Assembly (NCBI GenBank): GCA_947458455.1
Contig: CANGYJ010000011.1
Span: 119,805 to 183,804 of the forward strand
DNA length: 64,000 bases
From: Verrucomicrobiaceae bacterium
GTDB lineage: Bacteria; Verrucomicrobiota; Verrucomicrobiia; Verrucomicrobiales; Verrucomicrobiaceae
Direction: 5' to 3'
The position numbers and the translations under genes were made by a program. How positions within the stretch are numbered: position 1 is the stretch's first letter; each line of letters starts with the position of its first letter. Of the stretch, positions 22,503-31,555 are shown piece after piece. The notes beneath the pieces are model-generated. The model ran no database searches, was not told the origin of the DNA, and saw nothing but the letters and a program-made list of their open reading frames with translations.

Positions 22503-25106
22503 ATGTCCCCCGAAAAATTCACTGTGAAGCTTCAAGAGGCCTTCAATGCCGCTCAATCCGCCGCCACGCGTCATGGGCAGCAGGAATTGAAGCCCGTGCA
22601 TCTCCTCACCGCCCTGCTCGAACAGGAAGGCGGCATTGCCACGCCGCTGTTTGAAAAGGCGGCCGTCAATCCGGCCGCAGCTCAAGGCTTGAAGAGCAGC
22701 GTCGAAGCTGTGCTCGCCAAGCTGCCCAAGGTCAGCGGTGGCTCTGGCAGTCTCTACCTCTCCAGCGAGTTCCGCGAGCTCATGACGAAGGCCGAAGACG
22801 AGCAGAAGAAGCTCAAGGACGATTTCCTCAGCGTCGAGCACATCATCCTGGCTCTCTTCAAGACGAAGACGGAGCTTTCCGATGTGCTGAAGCGGGCCGG
22901 ACTGACCTACGACACCGTTTCCAAAGGCCTCGCCGCTGTGCGTGGAAGCCAGCGCGTGGTGGATCAGGAACCCGAGGGCAAATACCAGACGCTGGAGAAA
23001 TACGGCACCGATCTCACCGCCCGCGCCAAAGCTGGTAAAATCGATCCTGTGATCGGTCGCGATGAAGAAATCCGCCGCGTCATGCAGGTGCTTAGCCGCC
23101 GCACGAAGAACAACCCCGTCCTCATCGGCGAGCCCGGCGTGGGCAAGACGGCCATCGCGGAAGGTCTCGCGCGACGCATCGTCGCAGGGGACGTACCGGA
23201 TTCGCTGAAGGGCAAAAAGCTCATCAGCATGGACCTCGGCGGCATGATGGCGGGGGCGAAGTTTCGTGGCGAGTTCGAGGAGCGGCTCAAGGCCTTCCTC
23301 AAAGAGGTCACCTCCAGCGATGGCGAGATCATTCTCTTCATCGACGAGCTGCACACCATCGTCGGCGCTGGCAAAGGCGAGGGCGCGATGGATGCGGGCA
23401 ATCTGTTGAAGCCGCAGCTCGCCCGTGGTGAGCTGCGCTGCATCGGCGCAACCACGCTGGATGAGTATCGCAAGCACATCGAGAAGGACCCCGCTCTGGA
23501 GCGTCGCTTCCAGCCGGTGAAGGTCGGCGAACCGAGTGTGGAGGACACCATCGCCATCCTGCGCGGACTCAAAGAACGCTACGAAGTCCACCACGGCGTG
23601 CGCATTCAAGACAACGCCATCATTGCCGCCGCCACGCTGAGCAATCGCTACATCACCGACCGCTTCCTGCCGGACAAAGCCATCGACCTCGTCGATGAAG
23701 CCGCCAGCCGCATCAAAATCGAGCTCGACTCCATGCCGACCGAAATCGACGTCATCGAGCGCGAGATCATGCAGGACGAAATGGAGCGCCAGGCCCTCAA
23801 AAAGGAAAAAGACGCCGCCTCCAAAGCCCGCCTCGAAAAACTCGAGCGCGAGATCGCCGACCTCAAAGAGAAGTCCTCCGCGCTCAAAGCCCAGTGGATG
23901 AAGGAAAAGGAATCCGTCGATGCCGGCCGCAAAGTCAAAGAAGAGATCGACCGCCTCCGCACCGAGCTCGAACAAGCCCAACGCCGTGGCGACTTCGGTC
24001 GCGCCGGTGAGATCCAATACGGACTCATCCCCGATTTGGAGAAGAAGCTTCAACAAAGTGAAGCGGGCACTCCTGCCCGCTCCGAAGATGCGGGCAAGAG
24101 TGTCCGCAACACTCTGCTGCGCGAAGAAGTCACCGAAGAAGACATCGCCCGCGTCGTGGCGAACTGGACCGGCATTCCTGTCTCACGCCTGCAAGAGGGC
24201 GAGCGCTCGAAGCTCGTCAAAATGGAGGAACGCCTCGGCAAGCGCGTCATCGGCCAAAAAGACGCCATCACCGCCGTCAGCAATGCCGTGCGCCGTGCGC
24301 GTGCGGGCATTCAGGATGAGAATCGTCCCATTGGCAGCTTCCTCTTCCTCGGCCCCACCGGGGTCGGCAAGACGGAGCTTTGCAAAGCGCTCGCCGAGTT
24401 TCTCTTCGACGACGACAGCGCCATGACCCGCATCGACATGAGCGAATACATGGAGAAGCACAGCGTCAGCCGCCTCATCGGAGCTCCTCCCGGCTATGTC
24501 GGTTATGAGGAAGGCGGCCAGCTCAGCGAGGCCGTGCGTCGTCGGCCCTACAGCGTCGTGTTGTTCGACGAGGTCGAAAAAGCGCACCCAGATGTCTTCA
24601 ACACGCTCCTCCAGGTACTCGATGATGGCCGCATCACCGACGGTCAGGGCCGCACGGTCGATTTCAAGAACACGGTCCTCATCATGACCAGCAACATCGG
24701 TAGCAACGTCATCCAGGACGTGTCCAACGCCGAGCAGCGCGACGCCTTGGTGCGCGATAGCCTCAAGCAGTTCTTCCGCCCCGAGTTCCTCAACCGCATC
24801 GACGAGATCGTCATCTTCGACCGCCTCGACGCCGCGCAACTCGACCAGATCGTCAAGATCCAGCTCCAGCGCGTCATCGACCGCCTTGCGAAGCAAAACA
24901 TCCACCTCACCGTCACCGACGACACCACCCGCTACCTCGCCGACGCCGGCTTCGATCCCGTCTTCGGCGCGAGACCCCTCAAACGCGCCATCCAAAAGCA
25001 CCTCCTCGATCCCCTCAGCCTCGCTGTCCTCGAAGGCGGCTTCAAAGACGGCGATCACATCACCGCCGTGATGAAGGGCGGGAAGCCGGTGTTTGAGAAG
25101 AAGTGA
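22503..25106 (+). CDS. clpB: ClpB disaggregase with an in-frame palindromic insertion
   Basis: An 867-aa Hsp100 ATPase that extracts proteins from aggregates together with DnaK. The N domain (1-145; [20 protein letters not shown]) precedes NBD1 (Walker A GEPGVGKT at about 209, Walker [10 protein letters not shown]), a coiled-coil middle domain (about 410-520) and NBD2 (GPTGVGKT at about 617, [26 protein letters not shown]). Just after the middle domain, residues about 520-538 ([18 protein letters not shown]) are encoded by a GC-rich palindromic repeat that is unlike family members; the frame is preserved. The start [10 protein letters not shown] is set by the family N-terminus, 188 nt after the previous gene. 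I could not identify a heat-shock promoter with confidence. Confidence 0.97.
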   Translation: MSPEKFTVKLQEAFNAAQSAATRHGQQELKPVHLLTALLEQEGGIATPLFEKAAVNPAAAQGLKSSVEAVLAKLPKVSGGSGSLYLSSEFRELMTKAEDEQKKLKDDFLSVEHIILALFKTKTELSDVLKRAGLTYDTVSKGLAAVRGSQRVVDQEPEGKYQTLEKYGTDLTARAKAGKIDPVIGRDEEIRRVMQVLSRRTKNNPVLIGEPGVGKTAIAEGLARRIVAGDVPDSLKGKKLISMDLGGMMAGAKFRGEFEERLKAFLKEVTSSDGEIILFIDELHTIVGAGKGEGAMDAGNLLKPQLARGELRCIGATTLDEYRKHIEKDPALERRFQPVKVGEPSVEDTIAILRGLKERYEVHHGVRIQDNAIIAAATLSNRYITDRFLPDKAIDLVDEAASRIKIELDSMPTEIDVIEREIMQDEMERQALKKEKDAASKARLEKLEREIADLKEKSSALKAQWMKEKESVDAGRKVKEEIDRLRTELEQAQRRGDFGRAGEIQYGLIPDLEKKLQQSEAGTPARSEDAGKSVRNTLLREEVTEEDIARVVANWTGIPVSRLQEGERSKLVKMEERLGKRVIGQKDAITAVSNAVRRARAGIQDENRPIGSFLFLGPTGVGKTELCKALAEFLFDDDSAMTRIDMSEYMEKHSVSRLIGAPPGYVGYEEGGQLSEAVRRRPYSVVLFDEVEKAHPDVFNTLLQVLDDGRITDGQGRTVDFKNTVLIMTSNIGSNVIQDVSNAEQRDALVRDSLKQFFRPEFLNRIDEIVIFDRLDAAQLDQIVKIQLQRVIDRLAKQNIHLTVTDDTTRYLADAGFDPVFGARPLKRAIQKHLLDPLSLAVLEGGFKDGDHITAVMKGGKPVFEKK
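24062..24118. repeat. GC-rich palindromic element inside clpB
   Basis: A perfect hairpin AGCGGGCA-CTCC-TGCCCGCT is followed by CCGAAGATGCGGGCAAGAG and TGTCCGCAACACTC, a degenerate second hairpin. The unit ATGCGGGCAAGAGTG is one I recall as dispersed in related genomes (from memory). It is translated in frame within ClpB between the middle domain and the conserved EEVTEEDIA segment. Confidence 0.7.
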
Positions 25107-25318
25107 TGCCTTTTGACAGCCGCAGAGCTTTGCAGCACACTCCGGCATTGTACCACAACCCGCCAGTTCCGACGCAAAACGCCCGTCCGGCTACCCAGCC
25201 GGTTTCACGGGTTCGGCAGAGCTTTTCCGAAGCGCGGCGCAGAGCCTTGCAGACGCAGGGCAAGGTAACTTACCAAATGGTGCAGGCGAATCAGTTGGCG
25301 ATGAAGTCCGTGTCTTGA
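25106..25318 (+). CDS. Small hypothetical protein coupled to clpB
   Basis: A possible 70-aa protein whose ATG overlaps the clpB stop by one nucleotide (TGATG). The sequence is basic and Arg/Gln/Pro-rich (ALQHTPALYHNPPVPTQ, SRVRQSFSEARRRALQTQG, VTYQMVQANQLAMKSVS). No domain, signal or membrane segment is visible and I know no homologue. The start/stop overlap favours real translation, but the short length and lack of a recognised family leave it uncertain. Confidence 0.4.
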   Translation: MPFDSRRALQHTPALYHNPPVPTQNARPATQPVSRVRQSFSEARRRALQTQGKVTYQMVQANQLAMKSVS

Positions 25319-25345
25319 GCGGCTTCATCTCGGCAGCAGGGTTTT

Positions 25346-25427
25346 AACCGCTAATAAGACGCTGATAGGACGCTAATGATCTGAATCTGATCTCAATCAG
25401 CGTTTTGTTAGGGTTTTATCAGCGGTT
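25346..25427. repeat. Imperfect palindrome (AACCGCTAATAAGACGCTGAT family) downstream of clpB
   Basis: One arm AACCGCTAATAAGACGCTGAT is mirrored by ATCAGCGTTTTGTTAGGG and TTTTATCAGCGGTT. The low-G+C, TAAT-rich composition contrasts with the flanks. I recall similar elements as dispersed repeats in Planctomycetes/Verrucomicrobia, unsearched. Confidence 0.65.
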
Positions 25428-25453
25428 CAAAAAGGGGGCAAATGGCTGCGAAA

Positions 25454-25503
25454 GCCATCCAAAAGCACCTTCTCGATCCGCTCAGCCTCGCCGTCCTCGA
25501 AGG
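25454..25503 (+). pseudogene. Orphan 50-nt fragment of a clpB 3' end
   Basis: The fragment encodes [17 protein letters not shown] and matches 24987-25036 of the intact clpB at 47 of 50 positions. All three differences are synonymous third-codon changes (CTT/CTC, CCG/CCC, GCC/GCT). After it the reading frame continues only a few codons to a TGA. The remainder of the 297-nt gap (25319-25615) holds the palindrome upstream and A+T-richer sequence with no visible gene downstream. Confidence 0.7.
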
Positions 25504-25615
25504 TATGTGGAGTTCGAGCCATTGAGAGATGTCTGCATTTGTCATCATGTTTTGAGGTAGGTTATAGGGAGTAAATAGTTTTGATGAAGGTAACACTGCA
25601 TGAGGTGGCATCTCT

Positions 25616-26029
25616 TCACTCTGCTTCGACAAAATAACCATGCTTGTGCCCGCCCCGAGTCAGTTCAGCAGCTTTGGCTTCGGCTTGGGTGGCGTAGCGG
25701 GCGATGCGGAAACGAGCATCGTCGTCGTCTTCGCGGTATAGGGCGTGTGGTCTTTCGCTCGCAGGTTCTGGTGCGGTGGCGAAGGCGGAGGTTGGCTCGT
25801 TGGGCACCACGGCACAGGCTCCGAAATCATCCCGGCCCCATACGAGGCCGAGGCCGGAGGCCACGGTGCGGAGAAGTTCGAGTTCAGTCGCTGTTTCACC
25901 CGCATCCAGCAGGCTCGCCTCGATCACCTGATCACTGCCGGAGGCGCGGCCCGAGATCGGCAGGATCGAAACCTCCACTCTAGGTCCACCCGGTGCGCCG
26001 CGTCGATGAAAAGGACCGTGGTTTGCCAT
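25616..26029 (-). CDS. Hypothetical protein, 137 aa
   Basis: A soluble acidic protein with no signal peptide. Its N-terminus carries VEVSILPISGRASGSDQVIE, the middle includes ELELLRTVASGLGLVWGRDD, and the C-terminus RFRIARYATQAEAKAAELT followed by GGHKHGYFVEAE has the look of a small alpha/beta domain that ends in a beta strand. I do not recognise the family. It lies 103 nt after the permease gene, with a palindromic repeat in between that may block read-through. No ORF with better codon structure overlaps it. Confidence 0.6.
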   Translation of the reverse strand: MANHGPFHRRGAPGGPRVEVSILPISGRASGSDQVIEASLLDAGETATELELLRTVASGLGLVWGRDDFGACAVVPNEPTSAFATAPEPASERPHALYREDDDDARFRIARYATQAEAKAAELTRGGHKHGYFVEAE

Positions 26030-26044
26030 TCAGAGTGAAACAAC

Positions 26045-26103
26045 AAGGAGCGTGACTTGCCAAGTCCCGACGAACATGAGGCACTTGGCAAGTGCCTCTC
26101 CTT
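26045..26103. repeat. Palindromic repeat (ACTTGCCAAGT family) between permease and hypothetical gene
   Basis: Perfect 11-bp inverted halves ACTTGCCAAGT and ACTTGGCAAGT are nested inside outer AAGGAG / CTCCTT. The right half is itself a near-perfect hairpin GAGGCACTTG-G-CAAGTGCCTC. It could act as a transcription terminator for the permease gene as well as being a dispersed element. Confidence 0.7.
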
Positions 26104-26132
26104 GGTGAGCGCATTGGATGGGATGGCGAAGC

Positions 26133-27365
26133 TTAATGCTTCACTTCACCTTCCGGGCCGTGGGTGGGAGGGCGGAAGAAGAGGGCGAGGAGCACGATGC
26201 CGGCTAACGCCATGCCAGTGGGCACAAGGAAGAGCTGCTTGTAGTCCACCACGCCACCGACGGTGTAGTGCGCGGCGAGGCGAGGGAAGAGCTGGCTGGC
26301 CACCACCATGCCGACGCCGAGGATGAGCAGGTTGAAGAGCCCCTGGGCGCTGGAGCGGATGTCCTTCGGGAAGACGGCATCCACAAAGATGTAAACGGTG
26401 ACAAAGAAGAACGCGTAGCAGATGCCGTGCAGCACCTGGATGGCGATGATGAGCCAGGCGCTGTCGGGCGTGCCGAAGAAGGCAAAAACGCCGAATCGTG
26501 CCGCATGGCCAATGATGCCGATGATGAGGGTGATTTTCCAGCCGAGCTTTTTCAGCACGGAGCCGAGGATGAGCATGGTGACGATCTCCGCCACCTGGCC
26601 GATGCTGCTGACGACCATGCTCATATTGGCCGAAATGCCCACTCGTTGCAGGAAGCCATCAATGACGACGAAGTAGCCGTTGTGGATGGTGGAATCGATG
26701 AAGGTGACGATGAAAAGCACCAGCACGAAGGGCGTGCCGAGCAGCTTTACCGCCTTCAGCCACGCAACTTTGTCCATGCCTTCGACATCTTTACGCGGTG
26801 GGGTATGCGGCAGCGTGAGGCTGAAAGCCGCGAGCACAAAGCTGATGATGGCCGCGACGATAAAGACCCATTTGGTTTCTGCTGCGCCGGCCTTTTCACC
26901 CAGGAGGAAGATGAAGGGCCAGCTCACGACGATCCAGCCGATGGTGCCGCCCATGCGCACGAAGCCAAAGTCCTTGGCCGGATCTTTGAGGTTGGCAAAG
27001 GCCAGCGAGTTCGTCACCGAGATGGTGGGCACATAGAGCAGGCCATAAACGAGGAAGCAGCTAAAGAAGGTGGTGAAATCTGTGGCGAAGGCGGTGCCCA
27101 GCAGGGCGAGGCCGCCCACCGCATGGCTGAAGGCCAAAAAGCGCTCGGCGCTGAAATTTCGGTCGGCGAATTGATTGCTGAAAAAGATGCCGACGAGCGA
27201 GGCGATGCCGAAAACACTCCCCACCAGCCCTTGCTGCCCGGCGCTGAAGTTCAGCATGCCCATGTAGGAGAAGATTTTGATCTGCCAAGCCCCCCAGATG
27301 GCGATCTCGAGGATCATCATGAGGAAGAGCTTGAATTTAATGGATTGGCCGGTGGTGTCGCTCAT
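26133..27365 (-). CDS. MFS nucleoside permease (NupG-like)
   Basis: A 410-aa major-facilitator protein with about 12 hydrophobic helices. The N-terminus KFKLFLMMILEIAIWGAWQI matches the nucleoside:H+ symporter group, as do FSNQFADRNFSAERFLAFSH, FVRMGGTIGWIVVSWPFIFL and LNFSAGQQGLVGSVFGIASL. The start at MSDTTGQSIKF was chosen because it lies immediately before the first helix. The likely role is proton-coupled uptake of nucleosides; other small solutes cannot be excluded. It is transcribed divergently from the citrate synthase gene across a 250-nt gap. Confidence 0.88.
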   Translation of the reverse strand: MSDTTGQSIKFKLFLMMILEIAIWGAWQIKIFSYMGMLNFSAGQQGLVGSVFGIASLVGIFFSNQFADRNFSAERFLAFSHAVGGLALLGTAFATDFTTFFSCFLVYGLLYVPTISVTNSLAFANLKDPAKDFGFVRMGGTIGWIVVSWPFIFLLGEKAGAAETKWVFIVAAIISFVLAAFSLTLPHTPPRKDVEGMDKVAWLKAVKLLGTPFVLVLFIVTFIDSTIHNGYFVVIDGFLQRVGISANMSMVVSSIGQVAEIVTMLILGSVLKKLGWKITLIIGIIGHAARFGVFAFFGTPDSAWLIIAIQVLHGICYAFFFVTVYIFVDAVFPKDIRSSAQGLFNLLILGVGMVVASQLFPRLAAHYTVGGVVDYKQLFLVPTGMALAGIVLLALFFRPPTHGPEGEVKH

Positions 27366-27615
27366 AAGCAGCGTCGAGGCTAGGGAGACGGTGACAGCTT
27401 GGCAAGACAAAACAAGGCCCTGGATGGTGCTAACCGCCTACCGGATGGATAAACTGTGACAGTGTTTGATACGAATGGCACCGGGCTTGCGCAAATAGCC
27501 TCGCATGGGCCGCAAAATTAGCCTGTGAACGGAGTTTTTCTTGTGCCCCGTTTGCTCCACGCTAAACCCGAGGGCTCTCGTTTTTCTCACCACCCCCACT
27601 CACCCGCTCCACGCC

Positions 27616-28737
27616 ATGTCCGTCGTCTCCAAAGGTCTTGAAGGTATCGTCGCCGCTGAAACCCGTCTCGGTGAGGTGAAAGGAACCGAGGGCGTCCTTT
27701 TCTACTGCGGTTACGACATCAACGAACTCGTCAAAGTCAGCTACGAAGAGGTCGTACACCTCCTCTTCTATAACCGCCTCCCCACCCAGGCCGAGCTGGA
27801 TAAGCTCACCACCGCTCTCCGCGCCGAGCGTGAACTGCCCCAGGGCGTGATCGAATTCCTCAAATCCGCTCCAAAGACCGCCAAGCCGATCGACATTATG
27901 CGTACGGCCGTCTCCATGCTCGGCTGCTACGATCAGAAGCGCTTCGACATCGACGTCGGCGAAAATCTCGCCAACGCCATCCGCCTCACCTCCCAGATCG
28001 GCGTCATCGCCGCCTACTTCCACCGTTCCCGCCAAGGTCTCGAACTCCCCCCCGTGCGCAAGGACCTCTCCGAGGCCGCCCACTTCCTCTATCTCATGAA
28101 TGGTGAGGTTCCCTCCAAGGAAGCCGAGCGCACGCTGGACATCGCCTACATCCTGCACGCCGAGCACGGCTTCAATGCCTCTACTTTCACCGCCCGCGTC
28201 GTCGCCTCCACACTGAGCGACATGTATTCCGCCATCTCCGCCGCCATCGGCGCTCTCAAAGGCCCCCTCCACGGCGGTGCCAATGAAGGCGTCATCCACA
28301 TGCTCCAGGAAATCGGTGATCTCGACAAGGTTGACGCTTGGGTCGACGAAGCTCTCGCTCAGAAAAAGAAGATCATGGGCATCGGCCACCGCGTTTACAA
28401 GGTGCTCGATCCTCGTGCCCCGCACCTCCGTGAGATGGCCATCAAGCTCACCGAGCAGCTCGGCGAGGCCAAATGGATCCAGATGTCCGAGCGCATCGCC
28501 ACCATCATGCGCGAGCGGAAGAGCCTGAACGCCAATGTCGATTTCTACTCCGCCACGGTTTATTACAGCCTCGACATCCCGACGGATCTCTTCACGCCGA
28601 TCTTTGCCATCGCCCGCATGAGCGGCTGGACCGCCCATGTGCTCGAGCAGTGGAGCGAAAACCGCCTCTTCCGTCCGCTGAGCGAATACGTCGGCAAGCC
28701 TTACGGCCAGAAAGTCGTGCCCATCGGTGAGCGCTGA
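27616..28737 (+). CDS. gltA: Citrate synthase
   Basis: A 373-aa TCA-cycle enzyme condensing oxaloacetate and acetyl-CoA. It starts MSVVSKGLEGIVAAETRLGE, the short class without the extra N-terminal beta-domain. Catalytic features are the His in ILHAEHGFNASTFTAR, GPLHGGANEGV, the His in MGIGHRVYKVLDPRAP and the Asp in NANVDFYSATVYYSLDIP. The length also fits 2-methylcitrate synthases, but no prpB or prpD genes are near. The next gene starts 21 nt downstream. Confidence 0.94.
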   Translation: MSVVSKGLEGIVAAETRLGEVKGTEGVLFYCGYDINELVKVSYEEVVHLLFYNRLPTQAELDKLTTALRAERELPQGVIEFLKSAPKTAKPIDIMRTAVSMLGCYDQKRFDIDVGENLANAIRLTSQIGVIAAYFHRSRQGLELPPVRKDLSEAAHFLYLMNGEVPSKEAERTLDIAYILHAEHGFNASTFTARVVASTLSDMYSAISAAIGALKGPLHGGANEGVIHMLQEIGDLDKVDAWVDEALAQKKKIMGIGHRVYKVLDPRAPHLREMAIKLTEQLGEAKWIQMSERIATIMRERKSLNANVDFYSATVYYSLDIPTDLFTPIFAIARMSGWTAHVLEQWSENRLFRPLSEYVGKPYGQKVVPIGER

Positions 28738-28758
28738 GATTCCTGAGCCAGGAATCCC

Positions 28759-29754
28759 ATGAAAGCCTCGCTGCACACGCTCCATCTCCGCGTGCCCTTT
28801 CGCATCGCGCATGGTGTTTCCTCGTCGCGGCAGGCGCTCAGGCTTCAAGAAGGTGATCACATCGCCGAGGCACCTTTCGTGCCCTACTACGCCGAAGATC
28901 CTGCGGAGACACTGCGACTCGTCTCCCTGCCAGTTTTGCCTCAAAGACTGCCTCGTGCCGCCTCGCTGGCCTTTAACCTCCTCCGCCATGACATCGTCTG
29001 CCAGGCGCAGAACATCCCGCTGAGAGCTTTCGCGGCACAAAAGCTCGGCCCGGAAGGTGCAACACCACCCGCCTGCCACTCACTCGGCATTCCTGAGGAC
29101 CTGCATGCCTTTGGTGATCGCGTGGAGCAGCTCGCAAAGCACTTCCGCGTGCTCAAACTGAAGCTCGGCTCTGGCGATCTCGGTCTCGATATCGCCACGG
29201 TCTCCATCGCCCGCTACGCCGCCCCTGAGGCGGATTTACTGCTCGATGTGAACGGCGGCTGGGACCCCGTCCAAGCCCCGGCGATGATCGAAAAACTCGC
29301 CGAGTATCAGCCCGCCCTCATCGAGCAGCCTATCCATCACTCTCACGGCGTCGAGGCCTGGGAAGATCTACGTGCCCGCCTACCCGCCCGCTGCCCGCCC
29401 ATCTTTGCCGATGAAAGCGCTCAGAATACCGACGACGTGGCGGCTCTTGCGCCCTACGTCGATGGCGTGAACGTGAAGCTGCTCAAGTGCGGCAGTTTCG
29501 ATGGAGCCATCGCCATGATCGCCAAAGCGAGAGCCGAGGGGCTCAAAGTGCTGCTCGGCTGCATGATCGAAAGCAGCCTCGGCACCACCGCCGCCGCTCA
29601 CCTCGCCCCTTGGGCCGATTGGATCGATCTCGACGGCCACCTCCACATCGCCAACGACGACTTTTCCGGTCTCCACTTCACCTCCAACGGTGAATTGGAA
29701 ATGCCCCCTCGTTCCGGCATCGGTGCTGTCCGAGTCAGCACCTCGGCAGTTTGA
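28759..29754 (+). CDS. Dipeptide epimerase-type enolase-superfamily enzyme
   Basis: A 331-aa member of the mandelate-racemase/muconate-lactonizing branch. Motifs include the catalytic Lys pair in VLKLKLGSG, metal ligands in LLLDVNGGWD, ALIEQPI and IFADESAQN, the second Lys in VNVKLLKCGSFDGA and the GCMIESSLGTTAAAHLA segment that typifies L-Ala-D/L-Glu epimerases. It probably recycles murein peptides. It lies 21 nt after gltA and likely shares its transcript. Confidence 0.85.
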   Translation: MKASLHTLHLRVPFRIAHGVSSSRQALRLQEGDHIAEAPFVPYYAEDPAETLRLVSLPVLPQRLPRAASLAFNLLRHDIVCQAQNIPLRAFAAQKLGPEGATPPACHSLGIPEDLHAFGDRVEQLAKHFRVLKLKLGSGDLGLDIATVSIARYAAPEADLLLDVNGGWDPVQAPAMIEKLAEYQPALIEQPIHHSHGVEAWEDLRARLPARCPPIFADESAQNTDDVAALAPYVDGVNVKLLKCGSFDGAIAMIAKARAEGLKVLLGCMIESSLGTTAAAHLAPWADWIDLDGHLHIANDDFSGLHFTSNGELEMPPRSGIGAVRVSTSAV

Positions 29755-29800
29755 TCTCCGGCACTTCGCAGTGTCAGCAAGCTTTGAGTGCCCTTCGAAG

Positions 29801-31465
29801 CTACGCTTTGAAATACCCGCCTAACTCCGCCTCGAAGTGCTGGATGGCATTCTTGATCGGTAGAGGGACGCCGCCGCCGAGCGCACACAGCGAAGTTTGC
29901 TCCATGGTGTCGAGCAGATCAGTGAGGAGTTCGCGGTCGATTTTGAAGGTGGTCTCGCCACGGGCTTTGGCGATGAGTTCCTTGCCGCGGGTGCTGCCAA
30001 GGCGGCAGGGGAAGCATTTGCCGCAGCTTTCGTCGGCGGTGAACTGGAAGAGGTGCTGGATGTATTCGATCATCGGCATCGACTCGGGAATGCTGACGAC
30101 ACCCGCGTGGCCGAGGAGGAAGCCGGCTTTCTTGAAGCTCTCAAAATCGACGGTGAGCTGGGCGATGTGGCTCATCGGGACGATGCCGCCGAGCGGGCCG
30201 CCGATCTGAATGGCTTTGATCTTCGATTTGAAGCCGCCCGCGAGGTCGATGACGGTTTGCAGCGGCGTGCCCATGGCGACTTCGTAGATGCCGGGCTTCA
30301 CGAAATGGCTGTCGAGCGAGAGCAGTTTTGGGCCGCTGGACTGCGGGGTGCCGATCTGTGCGTAGCCTTTGCCGCCGAGCGTGAGGATGGCGCGGAGGTT
30401 GGCGAAGGTTTCGACGTTGTTGACGATGGTGGGCTTGCGGTAGAGGCCTTCGTTCACCGGGAAAGGCGGGCGCGTGCGCACTTCCGGGCGTAGGCCTTCA
30501 ATGCTGGCGAGCAAAGCGGTTTCCTCGCCGCAGATGTAGGCTCCGGCGCCTTTGATGGTCTTCAGCACGAAGTTGAAGCCTGTGCCGAGGATGTTCTGAC
30601 CGAGTAAACCGGCGGTGTGCAGGTCGGCGATGGCTTGATTCACGATGGTGACGCTGTCGGGATACTCGGCGCGGATGTAGAGCACGCCGGTTTCAGCGCC
30701 CGCGAACCAACCGGCGACCATCATGCCCAGCAGCACGCTGTGCGGCTGCTTCTCCATGAGGTATTTGTCGATGTAGGCACCGGGATCGCCCTCGTCGGCA
30801 TTGCAGACGACGTATTTCACTGCGCCCTCGGCCGCACGGCAACCGGCCCACTTGATGGACAGCGGGAAACCCGCGCCCCCGCGCCCGCGCAGGCCGCTGT
30901 CCTTCAATTCGGCGGCGAGAGCATCGCGAGTGCCTTCGATGATCAGCTTCTTGAAGGGCGCGTAGTAATCCTCGATGCCTTTGAACTCGGCGGTCAAAAT
31001 CGCGGGCTGGAGGTGGGAAACGACGGCGTAACGATCTTCCGCATCGCCTTGGCCTGTTTTGAAAAGGTCGATCAACGCGGCGTCGTACTGGCCGGAGTAG
31101 TTTTTGCCCTGGTATTGCAGCGCCGCGCCCTCATGGCAGCGGCCGAGGCAGCAGATGTGGCCGATCTCTTCTTTTTTGAAGTGGCCCTCCAGCGTGTGGT
31201 GAAGCTTGTCCTGCGTTCCGGCGCACAAGCAGGCGCTGCCGTTGCAGACGAAGACCTTCTTGCCCTCGTTTTCCTTTTTGAGGAAGTCGTAGAAGGACAC
31301 CGCGCCGAGCGTGATGGCATCGCCAAAGAGGTGATCTTGGCCCATCTGGCGGACGAGGTCGTTCTTTTCGGCGGTGCCAGCCTTGTCGGCGGCATCGACC
31401 ATTCGTTCGAAGACGTTTTTTTCGATACCTTTACGGAAGGAGAGGGCGCTGAGGTTTTTGGACAT
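29801..31465 (-). CDS. nuoF: NuoE-NuoF fusion (HoxF-type NADH diaphorase subunit)
   Basis: A 554-aa protein. Residues 1-150 are NuoE-like with the [2Fe-2S] pattern C74-x4-C79 and C106-x3-C110 (VFVCNGSACLCAG, ICCLGRCHEG). The NuoF part carries FMN/NADH motifs GLRGRGGAGFP (about 192), NADEGDPGAYIDKYLM and GAGAYICGEETALLASIEG. The [4Fe-4S] site is ESCGKCFPCRLGSTRG with a fourth Cys in TSLCALGG. The start MSKNLSALSF is chosen because further upstream the frame only mirrors the divergent yeiH gene. It oxidises NADH and passes electrons to an unseen partner; no other complex-I, hydrogenase or formate-dehydrogenase genes are adjacent. Confidence 0.9.
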   Translation of the reverse strand: MSKNLSALSFRKGIEKNVFERMVDAADKAGTAEKNDLVRQMGQDHLFGDAITLGAVSFYDFLKKENEGKKVFVCNGSACLCAGTQDKLHHTLEGHFKKEEIGHICCLGRCHEGAALQYQGKNYSGQYDAALIDLFKTGQGDAEDRYAVVSHLQPAILTAEFKGIEDYYAPFKKLIIEGTRDALAAELKDSGLRGRGGAGFPLSIKWAGCRAAEGAVKYVVCNADEGDPGAYIDKYLMEKQPHSVLLGMMVAGWFAGAETGVLYIRAEYPDSVTIVNQAIADLHTAGLLGQNILGTGFNFVLKTIKGAGAYICGEETALLASIEGLRPEVRTRPPFPVNEGLYRKPTIVNNVETFANLRAILTLGGKGYAQIGTPQSSGPKLLSLDSHFVKPGIYEVAMGTPLQTVIDLAGGFKSKIKAIQIGGPLGGIVPMSHIAQLTVDFESFKKAGFLLGHAGVVSIPESMPMIEYIQHLFQFTADESCGKCFPCRLGSTRGKELIAKARGETTFKIDRELLTDLLDTMEQTSLCALGGGVPLPIKNAIQHFEAELGGYFKA

Positions 31466-31555
31466 GCAGTTGGGGATGCAGTTATACGGGGAGTCGCGAA
31501 CTTTTGCACGACTGAAATGAATCCTTCCATGCTCTGCGTATAGGATTGTCCGCTC

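Noticed and set aside
22491..24056. A 521-codon minus-strand open frame
   Set aside because: It mirrors clpB; long antisense frames are expected in G+C-rich code.
25346..25503. Possible CRISPR or attachment site in the repeat-rich gap after clpB
   Set aside because: There is one palindrome and one gene fragment only; no regular repeats and spacers, no integrase and no tRNA are present.
27562..29079. A 505-codon minus-strand open frame
   Set aside because: It mirrors citrate synthase and the epimerase, which have catalytic motifs on the plus strand.
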